From Chloroflexota bacterium (lineage in GTDB: Bacteria; Chloroflexota; Anaerolineae; Anaerolineales; VGOW01): 48,464 bases of DNA. Within the stretch, counting starts at the first letter, position 1, and every line of letters begins with the position of its first letter. The stretch covers positions 1 through 48,464 of the forward strand of contig VGOW01000025.1 of the NCBI GenBank assembly GCA_016875735.1, read 5' to 3'. This document shows positions 1 to 8,234 of this stretch, in pieces. Under the pieces are notes generated by a model. The model worked only from the letters and a program-made list of their open reading frames with translations. It was not told the DNA's origin and searched no databases. The translations under genes were made by a program, and so were the position numbers.

Positions 1-186
1 GAGGGAATGACTGGCGATTGCCACACGGAGCAACTGTAATCGTAGGGGTCATCCTAGTCGACATGGCTGAGGCCGGAAAGTCACACCCAACCGCCAGAAA
101 TCTCTACAGGTAGTTGGCGGTTAGTTGCAAAATCCTCTCTACAGTTGAATGGCGGTAATATCTCTACATTTCATTGTCGGTTCGCA
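1..186. mobile_element. Terminal part of an IS21-like insertion sequence (rest off the window)
   Basis: The last 90 bases before position 187 hold three spaced copies of a degenerate 22-base motif, the multi-copy end arrangement typical of IS21-family elements. Downstream of position ~187 the DNA abruptly encodes the conserved C-terminus of a molybdenum hydroxylase, so the element appears to have landed inside that gene. The proposed outer end finishes with CA at 185-186, consistent with the TG...CA ends common in the family. No transposase frame is recognisable in bases 1-100; the short frame ending at 37-39 is not identifiable. The family assignment is inference from the repeat layout only. 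Confidence 0.5.
101..182 (+). repeat. Three 22-base direct repeats at the IS end
   Basis: Copies start at 101, 136 and 161. Each begins TCTCTACA and ends in a TGGCGGT-like block (TGGCGGT, TGGCGGT, TGTCGGT). Spacing is 35 and 25 bases. The outermost copy is the most divergent. Such repeats are normally transposase-binding sites at an IS terminus. Confidence 0.65.
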
Positions 187-382
187 CGAAGTCGTGGAGA
201 CGGTGATCGTGGAGGTGCCGTCGGAGCGCGGGCCGTTTGGCGCGCGCGGGGTGGGCGAAGCGCCGGTGGCGCCCACCGCCGCCGCCATTGCCAACGCCGT
301 CGCCGATGCGGCCGGAATCCGTGTGCGCGATCTGCCGCTGACGGCTCCCCGTGTGTTCGAGGCGTTGAGCAAGCCTCACTGA
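187..382 (+). pseudogene. C-terminal stump of a CoxL/XdhA-type molybdopterin-binding dehydrogenase subunit
   Basis: The frame open from 149 to 382 encodes, from about position 188, a stretch containing GPFGARGVGE and VAPTAAAIANAV. This is the near-C-terminal signature of the large molybdenum subunit of the xanthine dehydrogenase / aerobic CO dehydrogenase family. Only about 65 residues remain of a protein normally 700-800 residues long. The upstream part is replaced by the IS end, so this is a gene remnant and the ATG at 149 lies inside the IS repeat. It cannot be active alone. Whether the parent was a CO dehydrogenase or another hydroxylase cannot be told, because the active-site loop is missing. 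Confidence 0.75.
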
Positions 383-425
383 CTGAAACGAGAAAGTGGC
401 GTAGAATCGGATCGGAGAAATTGCC

Positions 426-1064
426 ATGACTGTTTTGCCGAACCCCGCCGTTCGCCGGGTGGAAACCATGGGCCGCCCCGGTTGGACACACGAAGACTTC
501 ATGCGCCTCGCGCCGGATGGCGAGAAGGCTGAGTTGATCAATGGAGATATTATCATCATGTCGCCGCCATTCTATGAGCATGAGCGCTTGCAGGTATTCT
601 TGATCACCGTGCTATCAATGTTTGTCGGGCGTTTTTCGTTGGGCGAGGTACTCGGCTCTCGCACGCCCGTCAGAATCTCAGCCGATCAAACCTACGAGCC
701 CGACATCCTTTTCGTGAGCAAGGCCCGCGAGCATATCATCACTCGCTCGGAGGTGACTGAAGCGCCCGATCTGGTGATCGAAATCCTGTCGGGCGGCACG
801 GCCAATTATGATCGCGGCGACAAATTGGCGAATTACGCAAAAGCAGGAGTGCGCGAAGTGTGGCTGATCGATCCGTTTGGCCCCGCTGGAACACAATTCT
901 TTCAACGCCAGAATGACGAATTGATCGAAGTGGCTGACTTGGATGGAATACTGCAATCCATTGCCTTGCCAAACTTCAGACTCAGAACAGCGTGGCTGTG
1001 GCCCGATGCCGCCGGGAATCTGCCGAATCCTTACGATGTGCTGAAAGAACTCGGAGCCATTTGA
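426..1064 (+). CDS. Uma2-family (DUF820) PD-(D/E)XK nuclease-like protein
   Basis: This 212-residue protein has the Uma2/DUF820 layout. An early conserved Glu lies in ELINGDI (E36), the Asp motif EPDILFVS is at 91-98 (D93), the Glu motif PDLVIEILS is at 114-122 (E119), then K133 and the block VREVWLIDP at 142-150. Together these form the restriction-endonuclease-like fold. The family is highly expanded in Chloroflexota and cyanobacteria, and its biological role is not established. Its stop codon overlaps the lipA start by one base, so the two may be co-transcribed. A TAGAAT box about 30 bases upstream could be a -10 element. A second, divergent family member is encoded at 21722-22291. Confidence 0.85.
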   Translation: MTVLPNPAVRRVETMGRPGWTHEDFMRLAPDGEKAELINGDIIIMSPPFYEHERLQVFLITVLSMFVGRFSLGEVLGSRTPVRISADQTYEPDILFVSKAREHIITRSEVTEAPDLVIEILSGGTANYDRGDKLANYAKAGVREVWLIDPFGPAGTQFFQRQNDELIEVADLDGILQSIALPNFRLRTAWLWPDAAGNLPNPYDVLKELGAI

Positions 1065-2017
1065 TGCCCATCACCCCACCCACCCGCGATCGGATCACCC
1101 GGCCCGATGACACCGCCTCCGCGCCCGCGCCATTGCGCCGGCCCGAATGGATCAAAGTGCGCGCGCCCGGCGGCGAGACGTATGAGTCTCTGAAAACATT
1201 GATGCGCGCCAAGACCCTGCACACCGTTTGCGAAGAAGCCATGTGCCCCAACATGGGCGAGTGCTGGGGAAGCGGCACGGCCACCTTCCTCATGATGGGC
1301 GACGTGTGCACCCGCACCTGCGGCTTCTGCGACGTGAAGCATGGCCGCCCCGCGCCGCTCGATTTCGACGAGCCGGAACGCGTGGCGCAGGCGGTGAAAG
1401 CCATGAGCCTTCGCCACGCGGTGATCACCAGCGTGAACCGCGATGAGCGAAAGGATGGCGGCGCTCCGATCTTCGCAATGGTGATTCGGCGCATCCGCGA
1501 GATTCACCCGGGCTGCTCCATCGAAGTGCTCATCCCCGATTTCAAAGGGGACGCCGACGCGCTGAAGATCGTGATGGATGCCCGGCCTGAAATTCTCAAC
1601 CACAACGTCGAGACCGTGCCGAGGCTGTTCAAGAAAGTCCAGCCGCAGGACAACTACGACTGGGCCGCCGCCACCCTCTCCAACGCGAAGAAACTCGACC
1701 CCGACGTGCTCGCCAAATCGGGCCTTATGCTTGGGCTGGGCGAGACGATGGATGAAGTGAAAGCGGTTCTGCGCGATCAGCGCAGTTGGGGCGTGGATAT
1801 TCTCACCGTGGGCCAATATCTTCAACCGTCGAAAAAGCATTTGCCCATCGAGCGTTACTACACCCTCGAAGAGTTCAACGAGATCAAAGAGTACGGATAC
1901 GGAATCGGATTCCGATGGGTCGAGTGCGCCCCGCTGGTTCGCTCGTCATATCATGCCGATCAGCAAGTTTGCGCCTTGAGCGCGGTGCATCGGCAGTTGT
2001 ATGGAAACCATGCCTAA
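1064..2017 (+). CDS. lipA: Lipoyl synthase (radical SAM)
   Basis: LipA inserts two sulfur atoms into the octanoyl chain on lipoyl domains, making the lipoyl cofactor of 2-oxoacid dehydrogenases and the glycine cleavage system. The 317-residue length is normal. The auxiliary cluster cysteines are C56, C61 and C67 ([12 protein letters not shown]). The radical-SAM CX3CX2C motif is C82-C86-C89 (CTRTCGFC), and the conserved RSSYHA lies near the C-terminus. The ATG at 1064 was chosen over the longer frame because it starts right at the preceding stop and gives a normal N-terminus. A lipoyl-bearing E2 protein is encoded at 37485-38792, a likely client. No lipB or lplA is seen nearby. Confidence 0.95.
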   Translation: MPITPPTRDRITRPDDTASAPAPLRRPEWIKVRAPGGETYESLKTLMRAKTLHTVCEEAMCPNMGECWGSGTATFLMMGDVCTRTCGFCDVKHGRPAPLDFDEPERVAQAVKAMSLRHAVITSVNRDERKDGGAPIFAMVIRRIREIHPGCSIEVLIPDFKGDADALKIVMDARPEILNHNVETVPRLFKKVQPQDNYDWAAATLSNAKKLDPDVLAKSGLMLGLGETMDEVKAVLRDQRSWGVDILTVGQYLQPSKKHLPIERYYTLEEFNEIKEYGYGIGFRWVECAPLVRSSYHADQQVCALSAVHRQLYGNHA

Positions 2018-2372
2018 AGTTCTCCTCGTCGAAGATATTGACGACAACGCCCGATTGCTCGAGCGGGTGCTCTCGGCGCGCGGCTACGAAGTGATGCGAG
2101 CCGCCGACGGCGAGACCGGCCTGCAAATGGCAATCGACAACCGGCCCGATATTTTGCTGCTCGATCTCGGCTTGCCCGACATCGACGGCCAAACGGTGGC
2201 CTCGCAATTGCGCCGCCTCCCCGAACTGGCGTCGACCCCGATCATCATCGTCACCGCTTGGCCCGAAGACGTTGCTCGCAAAATGGTCGAAGTGTACGGT
2301 TGCAACGGATACATCAGCAAGCCGATCAACGTCGCCAAGTTTGCCGATCAAATCGCCTCGTTCCTCCGCTGA
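2010..2372 (+). CDS. Single-domain response regulator (receiver only)
   Basis: A stand-alone CheY-like receiver of about 120 residues with no output domain. Numbered from the ATG at 2010, it has the acidic pair E8/D9, the phospho-acceptor D52 in LLLDLGLPD, the switch Thr T82 in VTAW and the conserved lysine K104 in SKP. The start overlaps the end of lipA. An in-frame ATG at 2001 would add three residues, but the usual receiver N-terminus MPKVLLVED supports 2010. No histidine kinase lies in the window, so its partner is unknown. It is followed after four bases by a damaged acetyltransferase gene. Confidence 0.88.
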   Translation: MPKVLLVEDIDDNARLLERVLSARGYEVMRAADGETGLQMAIDNRPDILLLDLGLPDIDGQTVASQLRRLPELASTPIIIVTAWPEDVARKMVEVYGCNGYISKPINVAKFADQIASFLR

Positions 2373-2376
2373 CACG

Positions 2377-3196
2377 ATGGCTTCACTGTCCCCTTCCGCC
2401 GATCTCGTCCCGGCCACTCAGTTCAGCCTCAAACAACTCACCATCATTTACAACCAAACCCGCGTGGATTATCTCGTGCCGATGCCGATGAACATGGCCC
2501 GCATGCAGGAATACATTCACGTGTACGATGTCGATCTCGCCGACTCGTTCGTCGCCATGCAGGATGGAGAGATGGTGGCGCTGGGGATGCTGGGCGTTCG
2601 CGCCGGGCGACCGCCGACACGGAATCGGCGGATCGTTGATGGCGGCGTTGCTCGGCGCGGCGGAGCGCAAAGGCATCCCGTTCACCATGCTTGAGGTGAT
2701 CAAAAACAATGTGCCCGCCCACAATTTGTTTCTCAAATTCGGCTTTCGTGAAGTGAATGAATTGATGGTGATGCGCCGCCCGCCCGGGCCGCCGCGCGCG
2801 TACCCGGCGAGCAAAGCCGCGTGGCTCAACCGCGCCGACGCGCTGGCTCTGCTCGAAACGCGAAGCGGACTCGCGCCGTGGACGAATCAAACCGAATCGC
2901 TGACCAACGCCAGCGACATCTACGGCCTCACCGTTGCCCTGCCCGATGGCGGGGCAGGGTGGTTGGTCTTTCAACGTCAGCGATTTGTGATGGGGCGTTT
3001 TGTGATGCGCACCGAACGGGGCGACCCCGCCGCTGTGGGCCGCGAACTGCTGGCCCAACTGCATCACCGCTATTTCGATCTCGACACACACACCGAAAAC
3101 ATTTCGGCCGCCGACCCGCACCTGCCCGCGTTTTACGAAGCGGGTTACATCGAGGAGTTTCGGCGCATCGAAATGTATCGCGGCGAAAAGCCGTAG
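2377..3196 (+). pseudogene. GNAT-family N-acetyltransferase, broken by a deletion/frameshift
   Basis: The frame from ATG 2377 reads as the N-terminal half of a GNAT protein, ending at GEMVALGMLGVR. At about 2597-2605 the homology moves to another frame, which continues with GDRRHGIGGSLMAALL (the acetyl-CoA pyrophosphate loop), LEVIKNNVPAHNLFLKFGF and a second GNAT-like half running to 3196. The short beta-strand segment that normally sits between these two parts, about a dozen residues around the W-x-x-x-LGV-x-P motif, is missing. This fits a small out-of-frame deletion rather than a single-base error. As written the protein cannot be made. A local assembly error is possible. Confidence 0.75.
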
Positions 3197-3330
3197 CGCG
3201 GCCTGTTATTCATGCGTCTTTCACTCAATCTTTCGGCGTCGTTTACAGACTCAAGTTGTGTGGGGATGTACCCCTAAGGGCGTTGGGATGCATTCATCCC
3301 GCTAACCCCATTCTCAAAAGGACATCCACC

Positions 3331-3779
3331 ATGAAAAACCGTCGACTCAAGTTTCTTACAATTATCCTCATCGCGCTGGCGAGCATTGTGCTGTCGTTGG
3401 CTGGCGCGGTCATCGCCGCGCCACAAGACCCCACAACCAATCCCGGCCCGAATCAAGGCGTTCTATTGATTCAAGCCCCGATCGAGAGATCACGGTCGTC
3501 ATAAATGGTGTGGGCTACAACATCCACCGTAATGCTGTGCTACGGTTGGTGTTGAACGCCGGGCAGAACGACTTCAATTATTCCTGCGGTGATAAGCAAT
3601 ACTTTCAAGGCGGCGTGAATGTGAAGGCCGGCCAAACCACCACCGTGACTCTGCAACCGAATGGATGTGTGGAACCCGGGCCGCTGGCTGCGCCGACGTT
3701 GACCCCTCAACAAGAGTGCGAAGCCAGCGGGGCGCCCTGGTACGGGCATTCCGGTTCCGGACGGTGCGTTGAATGGTGA
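3331..3779 (+). pseudogene. Small secreted protein, frameshifted in a C4 run
   Basis: ATG 3331 follows an AAAGGA ribosome-binding site and opens a signal peptide (basic start, hydrophobic residues ~7-28, AAP cleavage region). The frame closes at 3504. Adding one base in the CCCC run at 3476-3479 would join it to the frame ending at 3779, which continues naturally as REITVVINGVGYNI and a beta-rich segment with two cysteines and AGQTTTVTL. The intact product would be a roughly 150-residue exported protein of unknown function. The lesion is either a real phase-variation-type change or a homopolymer sequencing error. A strong terminator follows. Confidence 0.65.
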
Positions 3780-3798
3780 AACTTAGTCGAAGCGTATT

Positions 3799-3833
3799 CG
3801 CCGGGCATCCGCAAGGGTGCCCGGCGTTTTTTT
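3799..3833 (+). terminator. Rho-independent terminator
   Basis: Perfect 9-bp stem CGCCGGGCA / TGCCCGGCG (3799-3807 and 3818-3826) with a 10-base loop, followed by seven T residues. It sits between the convergent secreted-protein gene and mutY, two bases from the mutY stop. Confidence 0.9.
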
Positions 3834-3835
3834 GA

Positions 3836-4900
3836 TCACAGGAGGCTCTCTGCAATCGCCCGATCCGTCTTCCCCATTGCATACCTCTGCAATTGCGAAG
3901 GCCGCACCCATTTGAACGCCGCGACATCGACGGCTTTCGGTTTGCCGCCCACCCACCGCGCCTCGAACACGTGCAGTGTGATTCGAAAGTGAGTGTAAGC
4001 GTGCTTCAGCGTCAGCCGCTGTTCGCCCACTTCGATCTTCATTCTCAATTCCTCCCAAATTTCGCGCTTCAGGCAGTCCGGCAAACTCTCTCCGCCTTCG
4101 TGTTTGCCGCCGGGGAACTCCCACAGCCCGCCGAGCATTTTGTGCGCCGGGCGCTGAGCAATAAGCACACGCCCATGATGCCGAATGATGGCCGCTGTCA
4201 CATCGTAATGCGGCGTCGCGGGCTTTCGCCGGGTTACCGGGCGTTTGTTCTGCAGGCCGAGCCGCCGCGCTTCGCACAGCGTCATCAGCGGGCACGAGTC
4301 GCACAGCGGAGTCTGCGGTCGGCAAATCGTCGCGCCCAAATCCATCATGGCCTGATTGTGTTCGCCCGCGCGGCCCGATGGCAGAATGCTCTCGGCCAAT
4401 GCCCACAACTTCTTTTCGCCCGCCGCGCTTTTCACGTCGTCGGCGAGATTGAAGACTCGCGCCAGCACTCGTTTGATGTTTCCATCCAACACTGCCGCAT
4501 TGGCGCCGAAGGCAATGGAAGCGATGGCCCCCGCCGTGTACCGGCCAACGCCCGGCAGGGCTCGCAGGGATGCCGCCTCTCGCGGCACGCGCCCGCCGAA
4601 CTCCTCCACCACCCTCTGCGCCGCGCGATGCAAGTTGCGCGCGCGTGAGTAATAGCCCAACCCTTCCCACATCGCCAGCGCATCGCTCAACGGCGCGGCG
4701 GCCAACGCGCGCGCGGTGGGAAACCGTTTGAGCCAGCGGCGATAGTATGGAATGACGGTCTCCACTTGAGTCTGTTGCAACATGATCTCGCTTACCCACA
4801 CGCGATACGGATCGCGAGTGCGCCGCCACGGAAGATCGCGGGCGTGGGCGGCATACCATCGCAAGAGGCGGGCGGAGATTGGGGCTTGTGGTTTCGCCAT
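3836..4900 (-). CDS. mutY: A/G-specific adenine glycosylase
   Basis: MutY removes adenine mispaired with 8-oxoguanine or guanine. The 354-residue protein has all expected parts: catalytic E38 in SEIMLQQTQV, the helix-hairpin-helix LPGVGR at 115-120, catalytic D139 in VLDGNI, the 4Fe-4S cysteines C193, C200, C203 and C209 (CX6CX2CX5C), and a C-terminal MutT-like 8-oxoG recognition domain that still has a Nudix-box-like stretch at about 264-284. The start at 4900 (MAKPQ) was chosen because the open frame upstream only reads back through the opposite-strand nucleotidyltransferase gene. The two genes are divergent with 45 bases between starts, so they probably share a promoter region. Confidence 0.95.
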   Translation of the reverse strand: MAKPQAPISARLLRWYAAHARDLPWRRTRDPYRVWVSEIMLQQTQVETVIPYYRRWLKRFPTARALAAAPLSDALAMWEGLGYYSRARNLHRAAQRVVEEFGGRVPREAASLRALPGVGRYTAGAIASIAFGANAAVLDGNIKRVLARVFNLADDVKSAAGEKKLWALAESILPSGRAGEHNQAMMDLGATICRPQTPLCDSCPLMTLCEARRLGLQNKRPVTRRKPATPHYDVTAAIIRHHGRVLIAQRPAHKMLGGLWEFPGGKHEGGESLPDCLKREIWEELRMKIEVGEQRLTLKHAYTHFRITLHVFEARWVGGKPKAVDVAAFKWVRPSQLQRYAMGKTDRAIAESLL

Positions 4901-4945
4901 GCGTGTGCGATTATAGCCGCAGATGCCTGTGAAAAGGAACATGCG

Positions 4946-5731
4946 ATGACTCAAGTGGATGCTCTGCTCGCCGCAGGCGGAAGCGGCAAACCCGGTGACC
5001 CGCTCTATCCGTTGACGAAGGGCGGCCCCAAAGCCATGCTGTCCGTCGCCGGGAAGCCGATGGCCCAATGGGTGCTCGATGCGCTGGCCGCCTCCGACCG
5101 GATCGGGCGGGTGGTCGTCGTCGGCCTCACACCGGAACACGGCCTCACCTGCGGAACCAAGCCGCTCGATTTCATCCCCGACTCCGGCAGTATGGTGGAT
5201 AACGCCCGCGCCGGTCTCCGCCGAATCGTCGAACTCAATCCGCAAGCGCGGCACGCAGTGTGGGCCAGCGCCGATGTGCCCGGCGTGCGCGCCGAGCATA
5301 TCAATTGGCTGGTGGACACTTGCCTGCAAACCGATCACGATGTGTATTACACCGTCATCGAGCGTTCGGTGATGGAGGGCCGCTACCCGGCCTCGCGGCG
5401 CAGTTACACCCGGCTGAGGAACATGACGGTGTGCGGCGGCGATGTGAACATGCTCTCCACTCGATTGGCCGCCGACGACAACCCCTTGTGGCTGAAGATC
5501 ACCGAAGCCCGCAAGAATGTTTTCAAGCAAGCCATGCTGATCGGCCTCGACACGCTGTTGCTGTTGGCGCTTCGGCGGCTCACGCTCGAAAGCGCCGAGC
5601 GCATCGCCGGAGAACGGCTGCACGTGCGCGCCCGCGCCCTCGTGTGCCCGCACGCCGAAATCGGTATGGATGTGGACAAGCCATTTCAATACGAGATCGT
5701 CTCGAACGATCTGGCGCAAACATCCTCGTGA
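4946..5731 (+). CDS. MobA-like nucleotidyltransferase family protein
   Basis: The 261-residue protein opens with LLAAGGSGKPGDP, the nucleotide-binding loop of MobA/GlmU/IspD-like sugar-phosphate or molybdopterin nucleotidyltransferases, followed by GGPKAMLSVAGKP. A likely metal-binding Asp lies in ASADVPG. The C-terminal third is not recognisable and contains a Leu-rich segment (LIGLDTLLLLALRR). The start at ATG 4946 has an AAAGGA site nine bases upstream. The GTG of the next gene overlaps its stop (GTGA), so it is in an operon with a PAP2 phosphatase. That pairing hints at a lipid-headgroup or polyprenol-phosphate role, but the substrate cannot be deduced. Confidence 0.8.
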   Translation: MTQVDALLAAGGSGKPGDPLYPLTKGGPKAMLSVAGKPMAQWVLDALAASDRIGRVVVVGLTPEHGLTCGTKPLDFIPDSGSMVDNARAGLRRIVELNPQARHAVWASADVPGVRAEHINWLVDTCLQTDHDVYYTVIERSVMEGRYPASRRSYTRLRNMTVCGGDVNMLSTRLAADDNPLWLKITEARKNVFKQAMLIGLDTLLLLALRRLTLESAERIAGERLHVRARALVCPHAEIGMDVDKPFQYEIVSNDLAQTSS

Positions 5732-6252
5732 CTCTCCGCGCTCAACTCTCCGCCGCCGACAACCGATTTTCCCGCCGGGTGTCCGACATCGCCGACCGAA
5801 ACCGGACTCTGCGAAAGGCGGCCATCGTGCTGGCTCACTCCGGCGACAGCCCGTTGTGGGTCGGCGGTTTGTTGCTCGCGCTGTGGCTCGGCTCGGCTTC
5901 GTGGAAGTTCGCCGCGATGGTCGTTCTGATTGGCATTGGCGTTACGGCGGCAGTGGTGCAGTCCATCAAAGTTTTTGTGCGCCGCCCGCGCCCGGCCGGA
6001 GAATGGGGGCAGGGCTACCGCAAGATCGATCCGCACTCGTTCCCCTCCGGGCACGCGGCGCGCGCGGCCCTGCTTGCGGCGCTGGCCGTGTTTCTCGGCC
6101 CGCCGGTGTGGGCGGCGTTGGCGCTGGTGTGGGCGCCGCTCGTCGCCCTCTCGCGCGTCGCCATGCGCGTGCACTACCTCTCCGATGTGCTGGCCGGGGC
6201 GCTGTGCGGCCTCGTCTGCGCCGCCGCGCTCGGCGCCATCTTCTCGTTTTGA
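5728..6252 (+). CDS. PAP2-family membrane phosphatase
   Basis: A 174-residue integral membrane protein with the full PAP2 signature: KX6RP at K81-R88-P89, PSGH at 106-109 and SRX5HX3D at S142-R143-H149-D153. Hydrophobic segments flank these motifs at about 42-58, 62-80, 112-125, 127-141 and 151-172. Members dephosphorylate undecaprenyl pyrophosphate, phosphatidic acid or phosphatidylglycerophosphate. The GTG start at 5728 overlaps the previous stop and is the only start that avoids a long unrelated N-terminus. The exact substrate is unknown. Confidence 0.9.
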   Translation: MTLRAQLSAADNRFSRRVSDIADRNRTLRKAAIVLAHSGDSPLWVGGLLLALWLGSASWKFAAMVVLIGIGVTAAVVQSIKVFVRRPRPAGEWGQGYRKIDPHSFPSGHAARAALLAALAVFLGPPVWAALALVWAPLVALSRVAMRVHYLSDVLAGALCGLVCAAALGAIFSF

Positions 6253-6342
6253 CTCGTATCGCCGATCGGAGTATGCTTGAGGCAGTTCCGCAGACTCATT
6301 CACCCCAACTCCAACTCAAACTCAACCAAAGGAGGCATTGCT

Positions 6343-6690
6343 ATGGCAAAGTGGGAATACTGCATCCTCACCCGACTCACGTGGGGCGTCGATACCAAAT
6401 GGTACGTGAACCGTCTCTATCAACACTCGGACACCGATATGCCGGTGGAAGTGACCGAGCCGCTATTCAAAGATTACAATGACCGCATGGAACAGATGCA
6501 TGCGGCCAGAGTCTATCCACTCCTTCCGGCCATCCTCAACATGTTCGGCGCGGACGGATGGGAACTGATTGACGATATGAACACCGGCATGCCCGGCGGC
6601 GAAGGGCTGGTGTTCAAGCGCGTGCCCTCGGCCCGCGCGGTTGCCAAACCCCCCGCGAAAAAATCGGCGAAGAAGCCAAAACGAAAATAG
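6343..6690 (+). CDS. Small DUF4177-like protein
   Basis: A 115-residue protein that starts MAKWEYCIL and has FGADGWELIDD near residues 72-82. This pairing of W-E-Y at the start and G-x-x-GWEL at the end is characteristic of DUF4177-type proteins, whose function is unknown. The C-terminal 20 residues are Lys/Pro/Ala-rich (AKPPAKKSAKKPKRK) and look like a disordered basic tail. AAAGGAGG eight bases before ATG 6343 is a near-perfect ribosome-binding site. Immediately after its stop lies one copy of a 54-base palindromic repeat. Confidence 0.7.
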   Translation: MAKWEYCILTRLTWGVDTKWYVNRLYQHSDTDMPVEVTEPLFKDYNDRMEQMHAARVYPLLPAILNMFGADGWELIDDMNTGMPGGEGLVFKRVPSARAVAKPPAKKSAKKPKRK

Positions 6691-6743
6691 ACTCTATCGG
6701 AAACAACGAACAGGCGATGGCATTGCCGTCGCCTGCGCCGCAA
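6690..6743 (+). repeat. 54-base palindromic intergenic element, copy 1
   Basis: Begins GACTCTATC at the stop codon of the preceding gene and ends GCGCCGCAA. Its centre is the near-palindrome GGCGATGGCATTGCCGTCGCC-like block at 6713-6733. The same 54-base element occurs in the opposite orientation at 35177-35230 with about ten mismatches and no gaps. No gene is seen in 6744-6834. Confidence 0.8.
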
Positions 6744-6834
6744 AATTGCTATTTCCGAAGAAGCCTATTTTAATTCTCTGCGCGCTCTTTGCGCGCGGCT
6801 CCTCGTTCGCCTTCCGTCTTTCATCCTTCGCCCT

Positions 6835-7356
6835 TCATCCTTTACCCTTCCCAAACATCGCCTCCCACTCCTCCAATTCCTCTTTGCTCAACCCGCGTTC
6901 CTTTTCCGCGCCTGCGCCACGCGCGGCTTTCGCCGCTCGGCTCACCTCGCGCGCAAACTCCCGCGAGGGCTTCACCGTCATCCGCCTCTGCCTCGCCGCA
7001 TTCGCGATCTTCTGATCGGATGTGACCACGATCAGCCCGCCCGGATTCCGCTCGTTGCGGATTCGGTTGAGCAAAAGATCGTCGGCAGTCGTGCGCCGAT
7101 CCGAAGCAAAGATCACCGTCACATCCGAATTGGAGAGACGTGAGACTCCGCCCGGCAGTCCGCCGTCGAAAATGATCGTGGCCTTTCGCCGCTCATGCAC
7201 GCAGAAGCGCCGAACGTGCATCGCCAACTTCGCCTCGTCGTGCGGGTCGTCGAGCGAGAGGCCGGGCATTTGCCCGATGAGATTATGTCCGTCGATCAAA
7301 TAGGGCACAGCGCAAATTGTATCGCCGCTCGCGCGCCGCCTCTCGACGATTGCCAT
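6835..7356 (-). CDS. YacP-type NYN-domain (PIN-like) RNA-binding/nuclease protein
   Basis: A protein of about 173 residues carrying the NYN core: PYLIDGHNLI near the start (D22), ATIIFDGG, a DDLLLNRI segment and GLIVVTSDQ with conserved Asp residues. The Bacillus relatives YacP/Rae1 act on ribosome-associated mRNA. The C-terminus is charged and ends SKEELEEWEAMFGKGKG, which is common in this family. ATG 7356 is preceded by GGAAGG at a suitable distance. A GTG at 7308, right before PYLIDGHN, is an alternative start. It is divergent from the LysM gene with only 30 bases between starts. Confidence 0.8.
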   Translation of the reverse strand: MAIVERRRASGDTICAVPYLIDGHNLIGQMPGLSLDDPHDEAKLAMHVRRFCVHERRKATIIFDGGLPGGVSRLSNSDVTVIFASDRRTTADDLLLNRIRNERNPGGLIVVTSDQKIANAARQRRMTVKPSREFAREVSRAAKAARGAGAEKERGLSKEELEEWEAMFGKGKG

Positions 7357-7386
7357 ACGATTGCCTTCCGAGTATGATCGTCGCTC

Positions 7387-8136
7387 ATGAATTGGCGGCG
7401 ACTGTTTGTGTATCTCATCCTCAACGCAATCGTCTCGGCGGCAGTCACGCTCACCGTGCTGGCCGTGTGGGATGCCACGCACCGCGCTCCCGTTGCGCTC
7501 CCTTCGGCCACCCCCATCCCTCAGCCGCCTCTGTCCATCACTCGCACCGCGCAGGCTGTGTTGCCTTCGGCCACTGCCACGCCCACCGTTTATGAAGTGA
7601 AAGGCGGCGACACGTTGGGCAGTATTGCTTTACAGTTCGATGTCTCGGTGGATGCGATCATGAAGGCCAACGGCCTCGACGATCCGAACACGTTGAGCGT
7701 CGGGCAGAAGTTGGTGATCCCGGTGGCCGGATTCATCCAGCCGACGACGACTCCGCAGTCGTTGACGAATCCCAACGCCACTCCGGTGACGCCGCCGCCC
7801 ACCGGCACGGCGGTGGAGGCCGGTTCCGCGCCTCAACTCGCCATCCGCTCCATCACCGACGCTGGAAATTTGGCGACCGAAAAGATCACGATTGTGAATC
7901 TGGGTGGGGTTGTCGATCTCTCCGGTTGGACTCTGCGCGACGATCAGGGCAACATGTACGCGTTCCCGGCGCTGAGTCTATTTCAGGGCGGCGCGGTGAG
8001 CGTGCACACCGGGCTGGGGCGCGACACGGTGACCGATTTGTATTGGGGGCAGGGCGGGGCGATGTGGCAGAGCGGGGAAACGGCGACGCTGATCGATCCG
8101 AAGGGGCGGGCGCACACAACATTCACCACGCCATAA
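7387..8136 (+). CDS. Membrane-anchored LysM and lamin-tail-domain protein
   Basis: A 249-residue protein with an N-terminal membrane anchor (residues ~7-27), a Pro/Thr/Ala/Ser linker, one LysM domain (about 66-113, starting VYEVKGGDTLGSIALQF and ending VGQKLVIP), a second P/T linker, and a C-terminal beta-rich domain (about 150-245). That last domain has VNLGGVVDLSGWTLRDDQG, the signature of lamin-tail domains. LysM binds peptidoglycan-type glycans, and lamin-tail domains are found in many bacterial surface proteins. It is probably located on the outer face of the membrane. A second LysM protein is encoded at 44486-45151. Confidence 0.85.
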   Translation: MNWRRLFVYLILNAIVSAAVTLTVLAVWDATHRAPVALPSATPIPQPPLSITRTAQAVLPSATATPTVYEVKGGDTLGSIALQFDVSVDAIMKANGLDDPNTLSVGQKLVIPVAGFIQPTTTPQSLTNPNATPVTPPPTGTAVEAGSAPQLAIRSITDAGNLATEKITIVNLGGVVDLSGWTLRDDQGNMYAFPALSLFQGGAVSVHTGLGRDTVTDLYWGQGGAMWQSGETATLIDPKGRAHTTFTTP

Positions 8137-8231
8137 ATTGTAGGGGCGACTACCTGCCCCCTGCAAGGGGGGCGCGGTCGCCCACCGCCGTCGCCCATGA
8201 TTGGGCGGGGGCAAGCCCCGCCCCTACAATT
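8136..8231. repeat. 96-base MITE-like element with 13-bp perfect terminal inverted repeats
   Basis: Left arm AATTGTAGGGGCG (8136-8148) and right arm CGCCCCTACAATT (8219-8231) are perfect reverse complements, with further G/C-rich self-complementary sequence between. It fills nearly the whole space between the convergent LysM and tatA genes and could also terminate both transcripts. A partial relative lies at 28274-28300. Confidence 0.8.
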
Positions 8232-8234
8232 GGA

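Noticed and set aside
3836-5719. A 627-codon minus-strand frame covering mutY and further upstream
   Set aside because: Only the part from 4900 is MutY; the rest is antisense to the well-supported MobA-like gene.
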